A stretch of DNA of 64,000 nucleotides from Thermoflexales bacterium. GTDB lineage: Bacteria > Chloroflexota > Anaerolineae > J036 > Brachytrichaceae. This document shows, one piece after another, positions 43,376 through 51,795 of the stretch. Below the pieces are notes generated by a model, which did not search any database, had not been told where the DNA came from, and saw only the letters and a list, made by a program, of their open reading frames with translations. Numbering within the stretch: the first letter of the stretch is position 1; the number at the start of each line of letters is the position of its first letter. The position numbers and the translations under genes were made by a program. Location: the NCBI GenBank assembly GCA_025057935.1, contig JANWUW010000009.1, positions 1 through 64,000 on the forward strand. The letters are read 5' to 3'.

Positions 43376-44718
43376 CACAGCGTTCGGAGCGCGTTCCTCC
43401 GTATCGCGACGATCGACATGTCGCCATCATTGGACTAGGGTATGTGGGGTTGCCGCTTGCGGTTGCGTTCGCACAGGCGGGCAAAACGGTAACTGGCGTT
43501 GACGTGGACGCGCGCCGCGTCGCGCAACTCAATTCTGGCGGCAGTTACATCCCCGATGTTCCCCTCGAGGACGTACGTGAGGTCGTGCAACAAGGGCGCT
43601 TCAAAGCCACAACAGATTACGATACATTGCGCGCATGCGACGTGGTCTTCATTTGTGTCCCCACGCCGTATGACGCAATGCGTGCACCAGACCTGCGCTA
43701 CGTCGTCGCTGCCGCTGAAGGCATTCAGCCGCGCCTGCAACGCGGACAGTTGGTCGTTCTGCAGAGCACCACCTATCCCGGCACCACTGAGGAAGTTGTG
43801 TTGCCGATTCTTGAACGCAGCGGGCTGAAAGCAGGCGCTGACTTCGATCTTGCTTTCTCCCCAGAGCGCATTGACCCAGGGCGGCGCGACTGGACAGTGA
43901 AGAACACGCCCAAAGTCGTGGGCGGGCTAACACCCCAAGCTACAGCGCGCGCGGCAGCGCTGCTCGGCGCGTTGGGCGCGCCCGTGCACATGGTTTCCTC
44001 GCCACGCGCTGCTGAGATGACCAAGCTGCTCGAGAACATCTTTCGCTCTGTGAACATTGCCCTTGTCAACGAGTTGGCGCTGCTCAGCGAGCGCATGGGG
44101 ATCGACATTTGGGAGGTGATCCGCGCCGCATCCACCAAGCCGTTTGGCTTCATGCCGTTCACTCCCGGTCCCGGCGTTGGCGGCCACTGCATTGGCGTTG
44201 ATCCCTACTACCTCTCTTGGAAAGCGCGCGAATTTGACTTCTACACCAAGTTCATCGAGCTCGCAGCCGAGGTCAACCAGAGCATGCCCTTTCACGTTGT
44301 GGAGCTGACGGAGCGCGCGCTGGCGCAAGTGCATGTGCCTATGCGCGACGCGCGCATTTTGGTGCTCGGCGTGGCCTTCAAGCGCGATATCGACGACGCG
44401 CGCAACTCGCCTGCCGAGCGCGTGATAGAGCTTTTGCTCAAGCGAGGCGCAACGGTGCGCTACCACGACCCTTACGTGCCCTGTTTCCGTGTCGGCGGCG
44501 ATGCCTTCGTGCGCCAGCCCATCGAGCTGTACTCACAGCCGCTCACCGAGTCTTTAGTGCGCGAGTCAGACTGCGTGGTGATCGTCACTGGGCACCGCGT
44601 CGTGGATTACGCCTTTGTAGTTCGCAACGCGCGCGCTGTCGTGGACTGCATGAACGCAACCGAGGGCGTCGCAGGCGACAAGCGCCACGTGATTCGGCTC
44701 GGCGCAACGCCGTTGTAG
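43345..44718 (+). CDS. UDP-N-acetylglucosamine/UDP-glucose 6-dehydrogenase family (WbpA/WecC type)
   Basis: Oxidises C6 of a UDP-sugar to a uronate using NAD. The 457-residue protein has the Rossmann motif IIGLGYVGLPLAVAF (about 25-40), the catalytic Cys in GVGGHCIGVDPYYLSW (about 272-288) and the conserved VLGVAFKRDIDDARNSP (about 335-350). Together with the 'SPERIDPG' segment near 175 this points to WbpA/WecC-like enzymes acting on UDP-GlcNAc or UDP-ManNAc. ATG 43345 starts within the previous gene (31-bp overlap); no better start exists. It closes the polysaccharide operon; tRNA-Val lies 2 bp after the stop on the other strand. Confidence 0.9.
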   Translation: MATQDDRLGVAQRSERVPPYRDDRHVAIIGLGYVGLPLAVAFAQAGKTVTGVDVDARRVAQLNSGGSYIPDVPLEDVREVVQQGRFKATTDYDTLRACDVVFICVPTPYDAMRAPDLRYVVAAAEGIQPRLQRGQLVVLQSTTYPGTTEEVVLPILERSGLKAGADFDLAFSPERIDPGRRDWTVKNTPKVVGGLTPQATARAAALLGALGAPVHMVSSPRAAEMTKLLENIFRSVNIALVNELALLSERMGIDIWEVIRAASTKPFGFMPFTPGPGVGGHCIGVDPYYLSWKAREFDFYTKFIELAAEVNQSMPFHVVELTERALAQVHVPMRDARILVLGVAFKRDIDDARNSPAERVIELLLKRGATVRYHDPYVPCFRVGGDAFVRQPIELYSQPLTESLVRESDCVVIVTGHRVVDYAFVVRNARAVVDCMNATEGVAGDKRHVIRLGATPL

Positions 44719-44720
44719 CA

Positions 44721-44793
44721 TGGGCAGTGAGGGACTCGAACCCCCGACCTTCCGTGTGTAAGACGGACGCTCTCACCGCTGAGCTAACTGCCC
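44721..44793 (-). tRNA. tRNA-Val (anticodon TAC)
   Basis: 73 nt cloverleaf: acceptor GGGCAGT/ACTGCCC, anticodon stem TCCGT/ACGGA with loop CTTACAC, T-loop GTTCGAGTC. Anticodon TAC reads GTA (and wobble). It ends 2 bp from the convergent dehydrogenase stop. CCA is not encoded. Confidence 0.97.
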
Positions 44794-44811
44794 GCGCGAA
44801 TGCATTCTACT

Positions 44812-45675
44812 TCACCCCGCGTCGAACCCAAGACGTGTTGCGAGCGCGCGCAGCATTGTTTCAGGCACTTGAACGCTGCCAAGCAGCGAAACACCTTGCG
44901 GCTCGCTCCCGTGAAAGTCGCTGCCGCCTGTCACCAGCAGCCCGTGCTGTTGAGCGAATGCGGTGAAGCGCTGAACTTGTTCGGGCGTGTGAAGTGGGTA
45001 GTACGCTTCGACGCCATCCAAGCCAGCGATGAGCAACTCGTTCAGTAGCACCTCGATGTTGCCCTGATACAGCCCCGGGTGCGCGAGCACAGCAATGCCG
45101 TTTGCTGCATGGATCAGATGCACTGCGTCGGCGGGGGTGAGACCCTCATGGGGCACAAACGCTGGCTTGCCCTCGGCGAGGTAGCGGTCGAACGCGGTTT
45201 GCACGTCGGGCACAAGCCCAAGTTGCACCATCGCTCGAGCCACATGTGGGCGACCAATCATCCCGTCGCCTGCCTGGGCTTGCACTGCCTCGAAGGGCAC
45301 GTGCACGCCTAGGGCTGCCAGTTTTTCCAAAATGCACCGAGCGCGATGTTCACGCACATCGCGCAACGCTGCAATGCGATGACGCACAGCTTCATCGCTT
45401 GGGCGCACGTTGTAGCCGAGCACATGCACCTCGCCCTGAGACGACAGTGTGCTTATCTCTATCCCTGGCACAACGCACACACCCCAGTGCTGACCTGCTT
45501 CAAATGCCTCGGCATGACCTGCCAGGGTGTCGTGGTCTGTAATTGCCAGCAGGGTTACGCCGCGCGCTCGCGCATGACGAACAACCTCCGAGGGCGAGAA
45601 GACGCCATCGGAGGCTGTGGTGTGGCAATGCAGCTCTGTGAGCACGTCGCCGATTGTATGCGGCGCGTGCTTCAA
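44812..45675 (-). CDS. PHP-domain phosphoesterase
   Basis: Metal-dependent phosphatase of 287 residues. Metal ligands are visible in LTELHCHTTASDG (about 12-24), LLAITDHDTLAG (about 40-50), VVPGIEIS near 70 and the late HPG/DFHG region (LAHPGLYQ about 195, GGSDFHGS near 248). This matches the YciV/RNase AM-like PHP family, acting on 3',5'-nucleoside bisphosphates or short RNA 5' ends. The TTG at 45675 overlaps the SpoVS stop (TTGA), so the two are coupled; a GTG at 45645 is an alternative. Which of these substrates it uses cannot be told by eye. Confidence 0.85.
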   Translation of the reverse strand: MKHAPHTIGDVLTELHCHTTASDGVFSPSEVVRHARARGVTLLAITDHDTLAGHAEAFEAGQHWGVCVVPGIEISTLSSQGEVHVLGYNVRPSDEAVRHRIAALRDVREHRARCILEKLAALGVHVPFEAVQAQAGDGMIGRPHVARAMVQLGLVPDVQTAFDRYLAEGKPAFVPHEGLTPADAVHLIHAANGIAVLAHPGLYQGNIEVLLNELLIAGLDGVEAYYPLHTPEQVQRFTAFAQQHGLLVTGGSDFHGSEPQGVSLLGSVQVPETMLRALATRLGFDAG

Positions 45676-45998
45676 CGCGGCTCTACCGTTAGGCGCACAG
45701 CGGTGCGCTCAGCGCCATCAATCATGATCTCCGAAAACGATGGGACCACCACAACGTTGATCCCATCGAGCAGCAAATAGTTGCGCGCGATGGCGATCGC
45801 CTTCAGCGCCTGGTTGACGGCACCCGCGCCAATGGCTTGCACATCAACGCGACCGCGCTCGCGCACAATGCCCGCAATAGCTCCTGCCACGGCTGTCGAG
45901 CGCGAGTGTGCAGACACTTTGACGATGTCCACTTTCTGCGGCGTCGTCTGCGCGCTCGGCGCATGAGCATGATCGTGCGTGGTGTTAGCCATCTCCAT
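45672..45998 (-). CDS. spoVS: SpoVS-family protein
   Basis: 108 residues. From about residue 22 on, VDIVKVSAHSRSTAVAGAI, RERGRVDVQAIGAGAVNQALKAIAIARNYL and the tail DGAERTAVRLTVEPR match SpoVS, an Alba-like nucleic-acid-binding fold. In Bacillus it is needed for spore coat assembly, but this fold occurs in many non-sporulating bacteria. The first 20 residues are an extra His/Ala-rich extension (TTHDHAHAPSAQTTP) that could bind metal. It is divergent from an alpha/beta hydrolase with only 27 bp between the starts and couples to a PHP gene downstream. Confidence 0.93.
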   Translation of the reverse strand: MEMANTTHDHAHAPSAQTTPQKVDIVKVSAHSRSTAVAGAIAGIVRERGRVDVQAIGAGAVNQALKAIAIARNYLLLDGINVVVVPSFSEIMIDGAERTAVRLTVEPR

Positions 45999-46004
45999 GC
46001 TGCA

Positions 46005-46017
46005 ATTCTGCTACCAT
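46005..46017. promoter_or_regulatory. Back-to-back -10 boxes of spoVS and the hydrolase gene
   Basis: CAGAAT on the minus strand (46005-46010) ends 6 nt before the spoVS ATG, and TACCAT on the plus strand (46012-46017) ends 8 nt before the hydrolase ATG. The two sets of promoter elements are therefore interleaved and may compete. Confidence 0.45.
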
Positions 46018-46025
46018 CAATTGAG

Positions 46026-46889
46026 ATGAGCGTGAGACAGGACTTAAGCGATGGTGTGTGCGAAGCTGCAGTGAGCACCTCGCGGGGGCTGGTTGCCTAC
46101 CGCTGCGCAGGTGAGGAAACAGGCGAGCTGCCTGTGGTCTTTATCCACGGCTGGGGTGGGTCGTCGCGTTACTTTCAGCCCGTCATGCAGCGGCTTGCAG
46201 TGAAGCGACGCTGCCTTGCTCCAGATCTGCCCGGCTTCGGCAACTCGCCCATGCCCGAAGCCGTACACGCCGAGACGTTTTTCACTCACCGCGGCTTAGC
46301 GTGTGTAGTCGCGGAGTGGCTGGAAGTGCTTAACGTGGAGCGCTGTCACGTGATCGGACATAGCTTCGGCGCTGGCGTTGCTATTGCCCTCGCCGCCATG
46401 CAACCGCAGCGCGTGCATCGTGTGGTGCTCTGCAATTTCAGCACCTTCCGCAACGAGATCGAGCGACGCCTTATCGTGCTCATGCACGAGATAAGCAGCT
46501 TGTTGCTCAAACTGCGCCCCCTTCGTCTTGCGCGAAGCGACGCTTTTGCCTATTTCCTCGGCAGGCGCTTCTTCTATCACTTGCCGGATCGCGCCGTGCT
46601 GCGCGAGGGGCTGGATGACTTTTGGCGCATGAATCCCCGTGCAGCGCATTGCGCCATGCGCTATGCCCTCAATTGGGAGACGCCTGCTGATCTACGCAGT
46701 CTGCGTCAGCCGCTGCTGCTAATCCATAGCCATCACGACCAGATCATGCCGCCGCGCAACGCAACCTTCACTGCGAGCCTCGCACCACGCGGACAGCTCT
46801 TCTGGCTCGATGAGTGCGGCCATCTTCCCATGGTCGAGAAGCCTGAGGCTTTCCTGGATGTGGTGATGCGCTTCCTCGACAGTGCTTGA
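46026..46889 (+). CDS. Alpha/beta-fold hydrolase
   Basis: 287 residues. VVFIHGWGGSSRYF (oxyanion region, about 39), nucleophile elbow IGHSFGAGVA (Ser about 113), a late Asp in SHHDQIMPP (about 240) and His in DECGHLPMVEKPEAF (about 266) form the canonical triad order. A cap region of about 70 residues (about 140-210) lies between strands 6 and 7. Start ATG 46026, with hardly any leader. Substrate is unknown; esterase, haloalkane/epoxide hydrolase and peroxidase members share this sequence pattern. Confidence 0.88.
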   Translation: MSVRQDLSDGVCEAAVSTSRGLVAYRCAGEETGELPVVFIHGWGGSSRYFQPVMQRLAVKRRCLAPDLPGFGNSPMPEAVHAETFFTHRGLACVVAEWLEVLNVERCHVIGHSFGAGVAIALAAMQPQRVHRVVLCNFSTFRNEIERRLIVLMHEISSLLLKLRPLRLARSDAFAYFLGRRFFYHLPDRAVLREGLDDFWRMNPRAAHCAMRYALNWETPADLRSLRQPLLLIHSHHDQIMPPRNATFTASLAPRGQLFWLDECGHLPMVEKPEAFLDVVMRFLDSA

Positions 46890-46898
46890 AGCGGCGGC

Positions 46899-47489
46899 TC
46901 ACTTCTGATGCGCTGCTTCGTAAGCCTGAATGCGCTCCATCAGGCTCAGCACGTAGCCAATCTCATCCACGCCGTTCAGCAGGCACGCTTTGCTGAAGCC
47001 GTCGATCGGAAAGGTAACCGTGTGACCGTCGGGTAAGGTAAGCGTCTGCGTCTCGAGGTCTATCGTTACTGCGGCGTCAGGGTCTTGAGCACAGCGTTCG
47101 AAGAGCTGCTGGTGGGTATCCTTGTCCACGACCACTGGCAGCAAGCCATTCTTGAGCGCGTTGTTGCGGAAGATGTCAGCAAATGAGGTGCTGATCACAG
47201 CACGAAAGCCAAAGCCGATCAGCGCCCAAGGCGCGTGCTCGCGCGAGGAACCGCAGCCGAAGTTATCACCCACCAGCAGCACTTGCCGTCCTTTCATCTC
47301 AGGGCGGTTGAGCACAAAATCGGGCTTCGGGTTGCCCTCAAGGTCGTAGCGCCAATCTGCGAAGAGAGCATCGCCCAACCCCGCCTTGTCGGTGACTTTG
47401 AGAAAGCGTGCTGGCACAATTTGGTCAGTGTCAATGTTGTCCACCGGCAACGGCACGATCTTGCTGGTGAGGGTAGTGAAGCGGCGCAT
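46899..47489 (-). CDS. leuD: 3-isopropylmalate dehydratase small subunit
   Basis: Swivel domain of the leucine-pathway isomerase, 196 residues. The conserved [15 protein letters not shown] (about 18-32), [21 protein letters not shown] (about 78-98) and [20 protein letters not shown] (about 105-124) establish the LeuD family. The large subunit LeuC is not in the window, which is unusual because leuC and leuD generally adjoin. A TATCAT box ends 9 nt before the ATG. Homoaconitase/3-IPM-like alternatives are possible. Confidence 0.93.
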   Translation of the reverse strand: MRRFTTLTSKIVPLPVDNIDTDQIVPARFLKVTDKAGLGDALFADWRYDLEGNPKPDFVLNRPEMKGRQVLLVGDNFGCGSSREHAPWALIGFGFRAVISTSFADIFRNNALKNGLLPVVVDKDTHQQLFERCAQDPDAAVTIDLETQTLTLPDGHTVTFPIDGFSKACLLNGVDEIGYVLSLMERIQAYEAAHQK

Positions 47490-47498
47490 AGTGGTTTG

Positions 47499-47504
47499 AT
47501 GATA
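47499..47504 (-). promoter_or_regulatory. -10-like box TATCAT before leuD
   Basis: TATCAT on the minus strand ends 9 nt before the leuD ATG; the gap between leuD and the upstream Nudix stop is 61 bp. Confidence 0.4.
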
Positions 47505-47550
47505 GGACGTGTGCGCTTTCGACGCCAGCGCAGCTATGCGATAGGTGGGC

Positions 47551-48078
47551 TCACACCCAGCTCACTTGCCACCCCACTGGTTTCCCCTCACAGTAGGGCA
47601 TGACCGCGTGGAACTGGCGTGGGTCGTCGCTGAACACCAGCGGCACGAAGTGCACATCGCCGGGCCACATCGGCAGCGCTGCTCGAGCGCGCGCGCTTGG
47701 GTCGGGTGAGCAAGCGTCTAGGAGGCGCTGGAGCGGCACCCATTCCAGTCGCCCCTCCGCTGTGCACTCGAAGGGCTCGCCGCTGAAAGCAGTGATGAGA
47801 AATACGAAGCCGAACCAATCCTCTCCGTGCTTGCCGAAGCCTGGCCAACTGATCGTGCCGCGCAGGCGCATTGCTTGCACCTCAATGCCAGCTTCCTCGC
47901 GGATCTCGCGCCGCATGCATGTTGCCACGTCTTCGCTCGGCTCGAGCTTGCCGCCCAAGCCGTTGTATTTGCCGAAGGCGTGGTCATCGTCGCGGCCGAC
48001 GCGGTGGATCATCAACACGTGCTTCCCATCGGGTGAGAGCACATAGCCAAGCGTGCCAAGAATGGGCGTGTAGGGCAT
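47551..48078 (-). CDS. Nudix hydrolase (MutT-like, 8-oxo-dGTPase type)
   Basis: 175 residues. The Nudix box reads [18 protein letters not shown] then REEAGI (about 42-66), with all catalytic Glu present. [14 protein letters not shown] and [12 protein letters not shown] fit the 8-oxo-dGTP diphosphatase branch. Its ATG is only 6 nt after the U tract of the strong nuo terminator, and no -10 box is visible between, so transcription must depend on read-through or on a promoter inside the terminator. The C-terminus ends with [11 protein letters not shown]. Confidence 0.9.
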   Translation of the reverse strand: MPYTPILGTLGYVLSPDGKHVLMIHRVGRDDDHAFGKYNGLGGKLEPSEDVATCMRREIREEAGIEVQAMRLRGTISWPGFGKHGEDWFGFVFLITAFSGEPFECTAEGRLEWVPLQRLLDACSPDPSARARAALPMWPGDVHFVPLVFSDDPRQFHAVMPYCEGKPVGWQVSWV

Positions 48079-48084
48079 GGTGAT

Positions 48085-48114
48085 TCAAAAAGCCCCCGCG
48101 TTGAGCGGGGGCTT
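48085..48114 (-). terminator. Rho-independent terminator of the nuo operon
   Basis: Perfect 10-bp stem AAGCCCCCGC / GCGGGGGCTT with a 5-nt loop, followed by TTTTTG on the minus strand. It begins 8 nt after the nuoI stop and ends 6 nt before the Nudix ATG. Confidence 0.93.
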
Positions 48115-48122
48115 GAACGACG

Positions 48123-48797
48123 CTACGCAGTGCCTGTCGGTGGCTGTGCAGGTGCAGCCGGCTTCGTTGCTTCGGCTTTTGCTTTCGCTTCGGCAGCAGC
48201 CTTCTTCTTTGCCTCCTCAGCAGCGCGATCGGCAAGCTCGCGCTGCCAGTCCAAGGGATGAATCGAGGCGTGGTACGTGTCAGGCTTGAGCAACTTTGCC
48301 TTGTCATACACGAGGCGCATGTGCGGCTGCTCTTCGGGGTAATAGCTCAGCTCGTAGTCGTGATCCATCTTGATGGCGTCGAACGGGCAAAACTCCGCGC
48401 AGTAGCCGCAGTTCATGCAGATCGTGGTGTCAATGTAGAACTCCTTCGGTTGCGGCACGGGACGCTTGGTCACTGGGTCTTCCGTGCGCACGATCCAGAT
48501 GCACTGCGGCGGGCACACTTTGGCGCAAATGCCGCACGAGGTGCACTTTTCCTCCTGTTTCTCCGTGTCGAAAACGAGGAACGGCACGTAGCGGAAGTTC
48601 TCTGGCAGCGGCAAGCGTTCCTTCGGGTATTCCACCGTCACCAAGCCCTTGTTCTTCGGGCTTTGGCGGCGCAGCGGACGCGGTTGCGCTGCAGCGCTTT
48701 TATTGAGCAGATACTTCAGGTCTTCGGCGTAAGTGTTGATGAAGTGCCGAAGCGTCACGCCCAAGCCCTTTAGGATTCCTGTTCCTAGCAGAGCCAT
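48123..48797 (-). CDS. nuoI: NADH-quinone oxidoreductase subunit I
   Basis: Carries two 4Fe-4S clusters (N6a and N6b) of the complex I peripheral arm. The 224 residues show both ferredoxin motifs CTSCGICAKVCPPQC (about 87-101) and CMNCGYCAEFCPFDA (about 127-141), and MDHDYELSYYP after them. The C-terminal 35 residues are Ala/Lys/Pro-rich and probably disordered. ATG 48797 (MALLGTG) lies behind GGAGGGAG; an upstream ATG would add six acidic residues. It is the last gene of iscX-nuoB-nuoCD-nuoI. The stop lies just before a strong terminator. Confidence 0.95.
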   Translation of the reverse strand: MALLGTGILKGLGVTLRHFINTYAEDLKYLLNKSAAAQPRPLRRQSPKNKGLVTVEYPKERLPLPENFRYVPFLVFDTEKQEEKCTSCGICAKVCPPQCIWIVRTEDPVTKRPVPQPKEFYIDTTICMNCGYCAEFCPFDAIKMDHDYELSYYPEEQPHMRLVYDKAKLLKPDTYHASIHPLDWQRELADRAAEEAKKKAAAEAKAKAEATKPAAPAQPPTGTA

Positions 48798-48818
48798 CTC
48801 CTCTTCTCCCTCCAAGAC

Positions 48819-50780
48819 TCAACGATCGACTTCGCCGAGTACGATATCGAGCGAACCGAGGATCACCACAGCGTCGGCGACTTTGTGCCCGACCACCATT
48901 TCCTTCAGCGATGTGAGGTTAATGAACGAGCTGGAGCGAATATGGTAGCGATAGGGGTTCTGACCGCCGTCGCTGACCAGATAGAAGCCCAGCTCGCCCT
49001 TTGGCGTCTCGACGCGCGCGTAAGCTTGCCCGGCAGGCACGCGGTGGTTGTAGGCTTTCTTGCCAGCTTGAATGTCACCCCACTTGGTCTGCTCCATCTG
49101 CTGGAGGCATTGCTGCACGATCTTGAGCGACTCGCGCATCTCCAGCACGCGGATGCGATAGCGGTCATACACGTCCGCGCCGTAAAGCACGGGAATCTCG
49201 AAGTCGAAGCGATCGTATATCCCGTAGGGGTCGGCGCGGCGGATGTCGTAGGGCACGCCGGCAGCGCGCAGGCAAGGACCAGTCAGGCTGTAGTTGATGC
49301 TGCGATCGGCAGGCAGGTAGCCGACGCCAATGGTGCGCGCCTTGACGATTTCGTTGTCGGTGAGCAACTCCTCAAGCTCGTCGATCTTTCGCGGGATGCG
49401 CTCAAATGCCAGCTCCTTTACCTGCGCCAGTTGTGCTTCAGTCAGGTCGCGGCTGACGCCGCCAAAGCGGAAGTAGTTGCACATCAGGCGGCTGCCCGTG
49501 ACCGACTCGAAGAAGTCGAGGATCAAATCGCGCTCGGTGATGAAGTACAGCGCGGGCGTGTAGAACGCGCCCAAGTCGTTGAGCAGGAAGCCGATCGCCC
49601 AAAAGTGCGATTGGATGCGCGTCAACTCCGCCATGAGCACGCGCAGATACTCGGCGCGCTCGGTGGGCTTAATGCCCATCATCTTCTCGACGGTGAGCAC
49701 GTAGCCCCATTCATTCGCCATGCCCACGATGTAGTCAAGGCGATCAGTGTAGGGGATGTTGTGCAGCCACGTGTTGCGCTCGCCGATCTTCTCGTGGTTG
49801 CGATGCAGATAGCCGAGCACTAGCTTGAGGTCAGTGACTGTCTCGCCATCGAGCTTGACCACCATGCGCAGCACACCGTGGGTGGATGGGTGCTGCGGGC
49901 CCATGTTGACGATGATCTGGTCTGTGCGCAGCTCCTCGTCTTCTGCGAGGGCTTGACCGTTGCCCAGCACAGTAGTCTCGCTCTCGCTGTGTCCGTTCTT
50001 CGTCGCCACCTTGAGTCCGGGCACGCCCTCCGCCATAGAGTCATACAAGCCGGCGTCTGGGTTGGCGTGGAAGTTGAGCGGATCGAACCCTGGTGGGTAA
50101 TTCACGTTGTCCGCCCAAGGCACGCGCTCCTCAGCGAGTTGGTGGTGACCACCGGGCCAGCGCGAGTCAAACGGCTTAGTGTCGCCCTCATAGTAGGCTT
50201 CGCGCCAGTCCTTGCGCAGCGGCCAGCCATAGAACCCTTCCCACAGCAGAATGCGGCGCAGGTCGGGGTGACCGCTGAACGGAATGCCATACATGTCGTA
50301 GACCTCGCGCTCCTGAAAGTCGGCGCCGGCGTAGATTGACGTGATGGAGGGCACTGGCTCGCTGAGGTCATTACCCTGCGGGCGCGGCACACGCACCTTA
50401 AGCGTGAGGGGTTCGCCTCCCGTGCTGCGCTGGAAGTGATACACCACCTCAAAGTAACCGTCCTTGATATAGTCCACAGCAGTGAGGTTGGTTACGCTGT
50501 CATACTTTAGCTCATCGCGCAGGTATGCAGCGACTTCGGGCAAGCGCGATTTGTCCTGCAGCAACACGCCAACGTAAGGCGCGGGCGCGATCACGTTCTC
50601 GCCGAAGTGCTGTTGGAGTTGCTGCATCTCCGGCGTGAGCGTGGCGAGTGGCACTGCCTTTGCGGCACCGTGCCCGGCCGCCTTGGGTGCAGCAGCGGGC
50701 TTGGCTGCAGGGGCGGGCTTAGCTGCGCTGGGAGGCGCGCTCGGGGCCTGTGCTTCAGAGCGGGGCGTTTCCTCTGCCAT
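48819..50780 (-). CDS. nuoCD: NADH-quinone oxidoreductase subunit C/D, fused
   Basis: 653 residues. The N-terminal 60 residues are an Ala/Pro/Lys-rich tail. NuoC (about 75-240) shows EREVYDMYGIPFSGHPDLRRILLWEGF and WPLRKDW; NuoD (about 285-653) has NMGPQHPSTHGVLRMVVKLDGE, YLHRNHEKIGE, RVLMAELTRIQSHFWAIGF and the closing DIVLGEVDR. Fused NuoCD is known from E. coli and several other groups. The gene starts 6 bp after nuoB and ends 21 bp before nuoI. It links the Fe-S subunits to the quinone site. Confidence 0.96.
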   Translation of the reverse strand: MAEETPRSEAQAPSAPPSAAKPAPAAKPAAAPKAAGHGAAKAVPLATLTPEMQQLQQHFGENVIAPAPYVGVLLQDKSRLPEVAAYLRDELKYDSVTNLTAVDYIKDGYFEVVYHFQRSTGGEPLTLKVRVPRPQGNDLSEPVPSITSIYAGADFQEREVYDMYGIPFSGHPDLRRILLWEGFYGWPLRKDWREAYYEGDTKPFDSRWPGGHHQLAEERVPWADNVNYPPGFDPLNFHANPDAGLYDSMAEGVPGLKVATKNGHSESETTVLGNGQALAEDEELRTDQIIVNMGPQHPSTHGVLRMVVKLDGETVTDLKLVLGYLHRNHEKIGERNTWLHNIPYTDRLDYIVGMANEWGYVLTVEKMMGIKPTERAEYLRVLMAELTRIQSHFWAIGFLLNDLGAFYTPALYFITERDLILDFFESVTGSRLMCNYFRFGGVSRDLTEAQLAQVKELAFERIPRKIDELEELLTDNEIVKARTIGVGYLPADRSINYSLTGPCLRAAGVPYDIRRADPYGIYDRFDFEIPVLYGADVYDRYRIRVLEMRESLKIVQQCLQQMEQTKWGDIQAGKKAYNHRVPAGQAYARVETPKGELGFYLVSDGGQNPYRYHIRSSSFINLTSLKEMVVGHKVADAVVILGSLDIVLGEVDR

Positions 50781-50786
50781 GTTTGC

Positions 50787-51449
50787 TTATCCTTCCTGAG
50801 CGGCAATTGGTTGTTGAGCTGCGGCAGCCTTTTGGCGAATCTCCTCAGCGCGCCGCATGTCAACAAGGTCTGGTCCAAGCATGGGCACGGGGATCACATC
50901 ATCCGCGCCGGGGCGATACCAAGGCACGGTGCGCAGCGATTGTTGCTCGATCTTCTGCTGGAGCTTGATGAAGCTGTGCAGCAGCGCCTCGGGGCGCGGC
51001 GGGCAGCCCGTGATATACACGTCGACGGGAATGAACTTATCAATGCCGGAGACCACGTTGTAGCCCTCCTTGAAGGGTCCGCCAGCCGTGGCGCAGGCGC
51101 CCATGGCGATCACGTAGCGCGGCTCGGGCATTTGGTTGTAGAGCCGCACAATCTGCGGCACCATTTTCTTTGTGACCGTGCCGGCGACGATCATCAAGTC
51201 TGCTTGGCGCGGGCTTGCGCGCATCAGCTCCCAGCCAAAGCGCGCGAGGTCGTGTCGGCTGGCTGCTGTGGCAATCATCTCGATCGCGCAGCACGCTAAG
51301 CCGAAGAGCATCGGCCACATACTGCGTTTGCGCCCCCAGTTGTAGAGCTTATCCAGCGTGGTGATGAAAACGTTGTTGCGCAGCTCCTCGGGCACGCGCG
51401 GGTCATTCGGGAAATCGGTCGGCAAGGGTCGGTTTACCATCTCAGCCAT
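50787..51449 (-). CDS. nuoB: NADH-quinone oxidoreductase subunit B
   Basis: Holds cluster N2, next to quinone. The 220 residues have the cluster ligands in LACCAIEM (about 53), [10 protein letters not shown] (about 118) and [12 protein letters not shown] (about 147), with [25 protein letters not shown] between. The C-terminus is Ala/Gln-rich. It follows iscX by 16 bp and precedes nuoCD by 6 bp. NuoA, E, F, G and H, which other complex I operons carry, are absent from the window, so the rest of the complex is encoded elsewhere. Confidence 0.96.
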   Translation of the reverse strand: MAEMVNRPLPTDFPNDPRVPEELRNNVFITTLDKLYNWGRKRSMWPMLFGLACCAIEMIATAASRHDLARFGWELMRASPRQADLMIVAGTVTKKMVPQIVRLYNQMPEPRYVIAMGACATAGGPFKEGYNVVSGIDKFIPVDVYITGCPPRPEALLHSFIKLQQKIEQQSLRTVPWYRPGADDVIPVPMLGPDLVDMRRAEEIRQKAAAAQQPIAAQEG

Positions 51450-51465
51450 CGCGCTCTCCGCTCAC

Positions 51466-51681
51466 TCAAGAATGCAGTTTCAGCTCAACCCACTCAGCTT
51501 GTATTTGTTCTAGGAACTCCACTGTGGCTGCATTGGGATCATCGCAAAACCCCTCCAGCGCCACCACCCAATGGTGCAACTGATCGCGCGCCACGCGCGT
51601 TGGGTCCTCCACTTCGGGGTGTTGGGCATTGAGCAACAGCGCGATCGGGTACGCGTCATCCCAATACAGCGGATCAGCCAT
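51466..51681 (-). CDS. iscX: IscX-like Fe-S assembly adaptor protein
   Basis: 71 residues, close to the 66 of IscX. PLYWDDAYPIALLLNAQHPEVED (about 4-26), then QLHHWVVALEGFCDD and EFLEQIQAEWVELK match IscX/YfhJ, an acidic partner of the cysteine desulfurase that tunes Fe-S cluster assembly. It stands alone here, without iscS or iscU, as the first gene before nuoB. A consensus TATAAT box ends 11 nt before the ATG. The grouping suggests supply of clusters to complex I; this is inference. Confidence 0.85.
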   Translation of the reverse strand: MADPLYWDDAYPIALLLNAQHPEVEDPTRVARDQLHHWVVALEGFCDDPNAATVEFLEQIQAEWVELKLHS

Positions 51682-51692
51682 TTGGACGCGCG

Positions 51693-51698
51693 CGATTA
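51693..51698 (-). promoter_or_regulatory. -10 box TATAAT before iscX-nuoBCDI
   Basis: Exact TATAAT on the minus strand, 11 nt before the iscX ATG. It is the only clear promoter for the operon, but no -35 box matches at 16-18 bp. Confidence 0.5.
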
Positions 51699-51783
51699 TA
51701 CCCACCGCCTCCCTCAAGATGAGCCGTCTGGGAATGGCGCGCCTACGCTGCTTGCAATCAGAGAAGCCCGGGCGCGCAGCCGC

Positions 51784-51789
51784 TACACT
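51784..51789 (+). promoter_or_regulatory. -10-like box TACACT before the lytic transglycosylase
   Basis: TACACT ends 6 nt before the ATG at 51796. No ribosome site is present, so leaderless initiation is likely. Confidence 0.45.
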
Positions 51790-51795
51790 TAGCCC

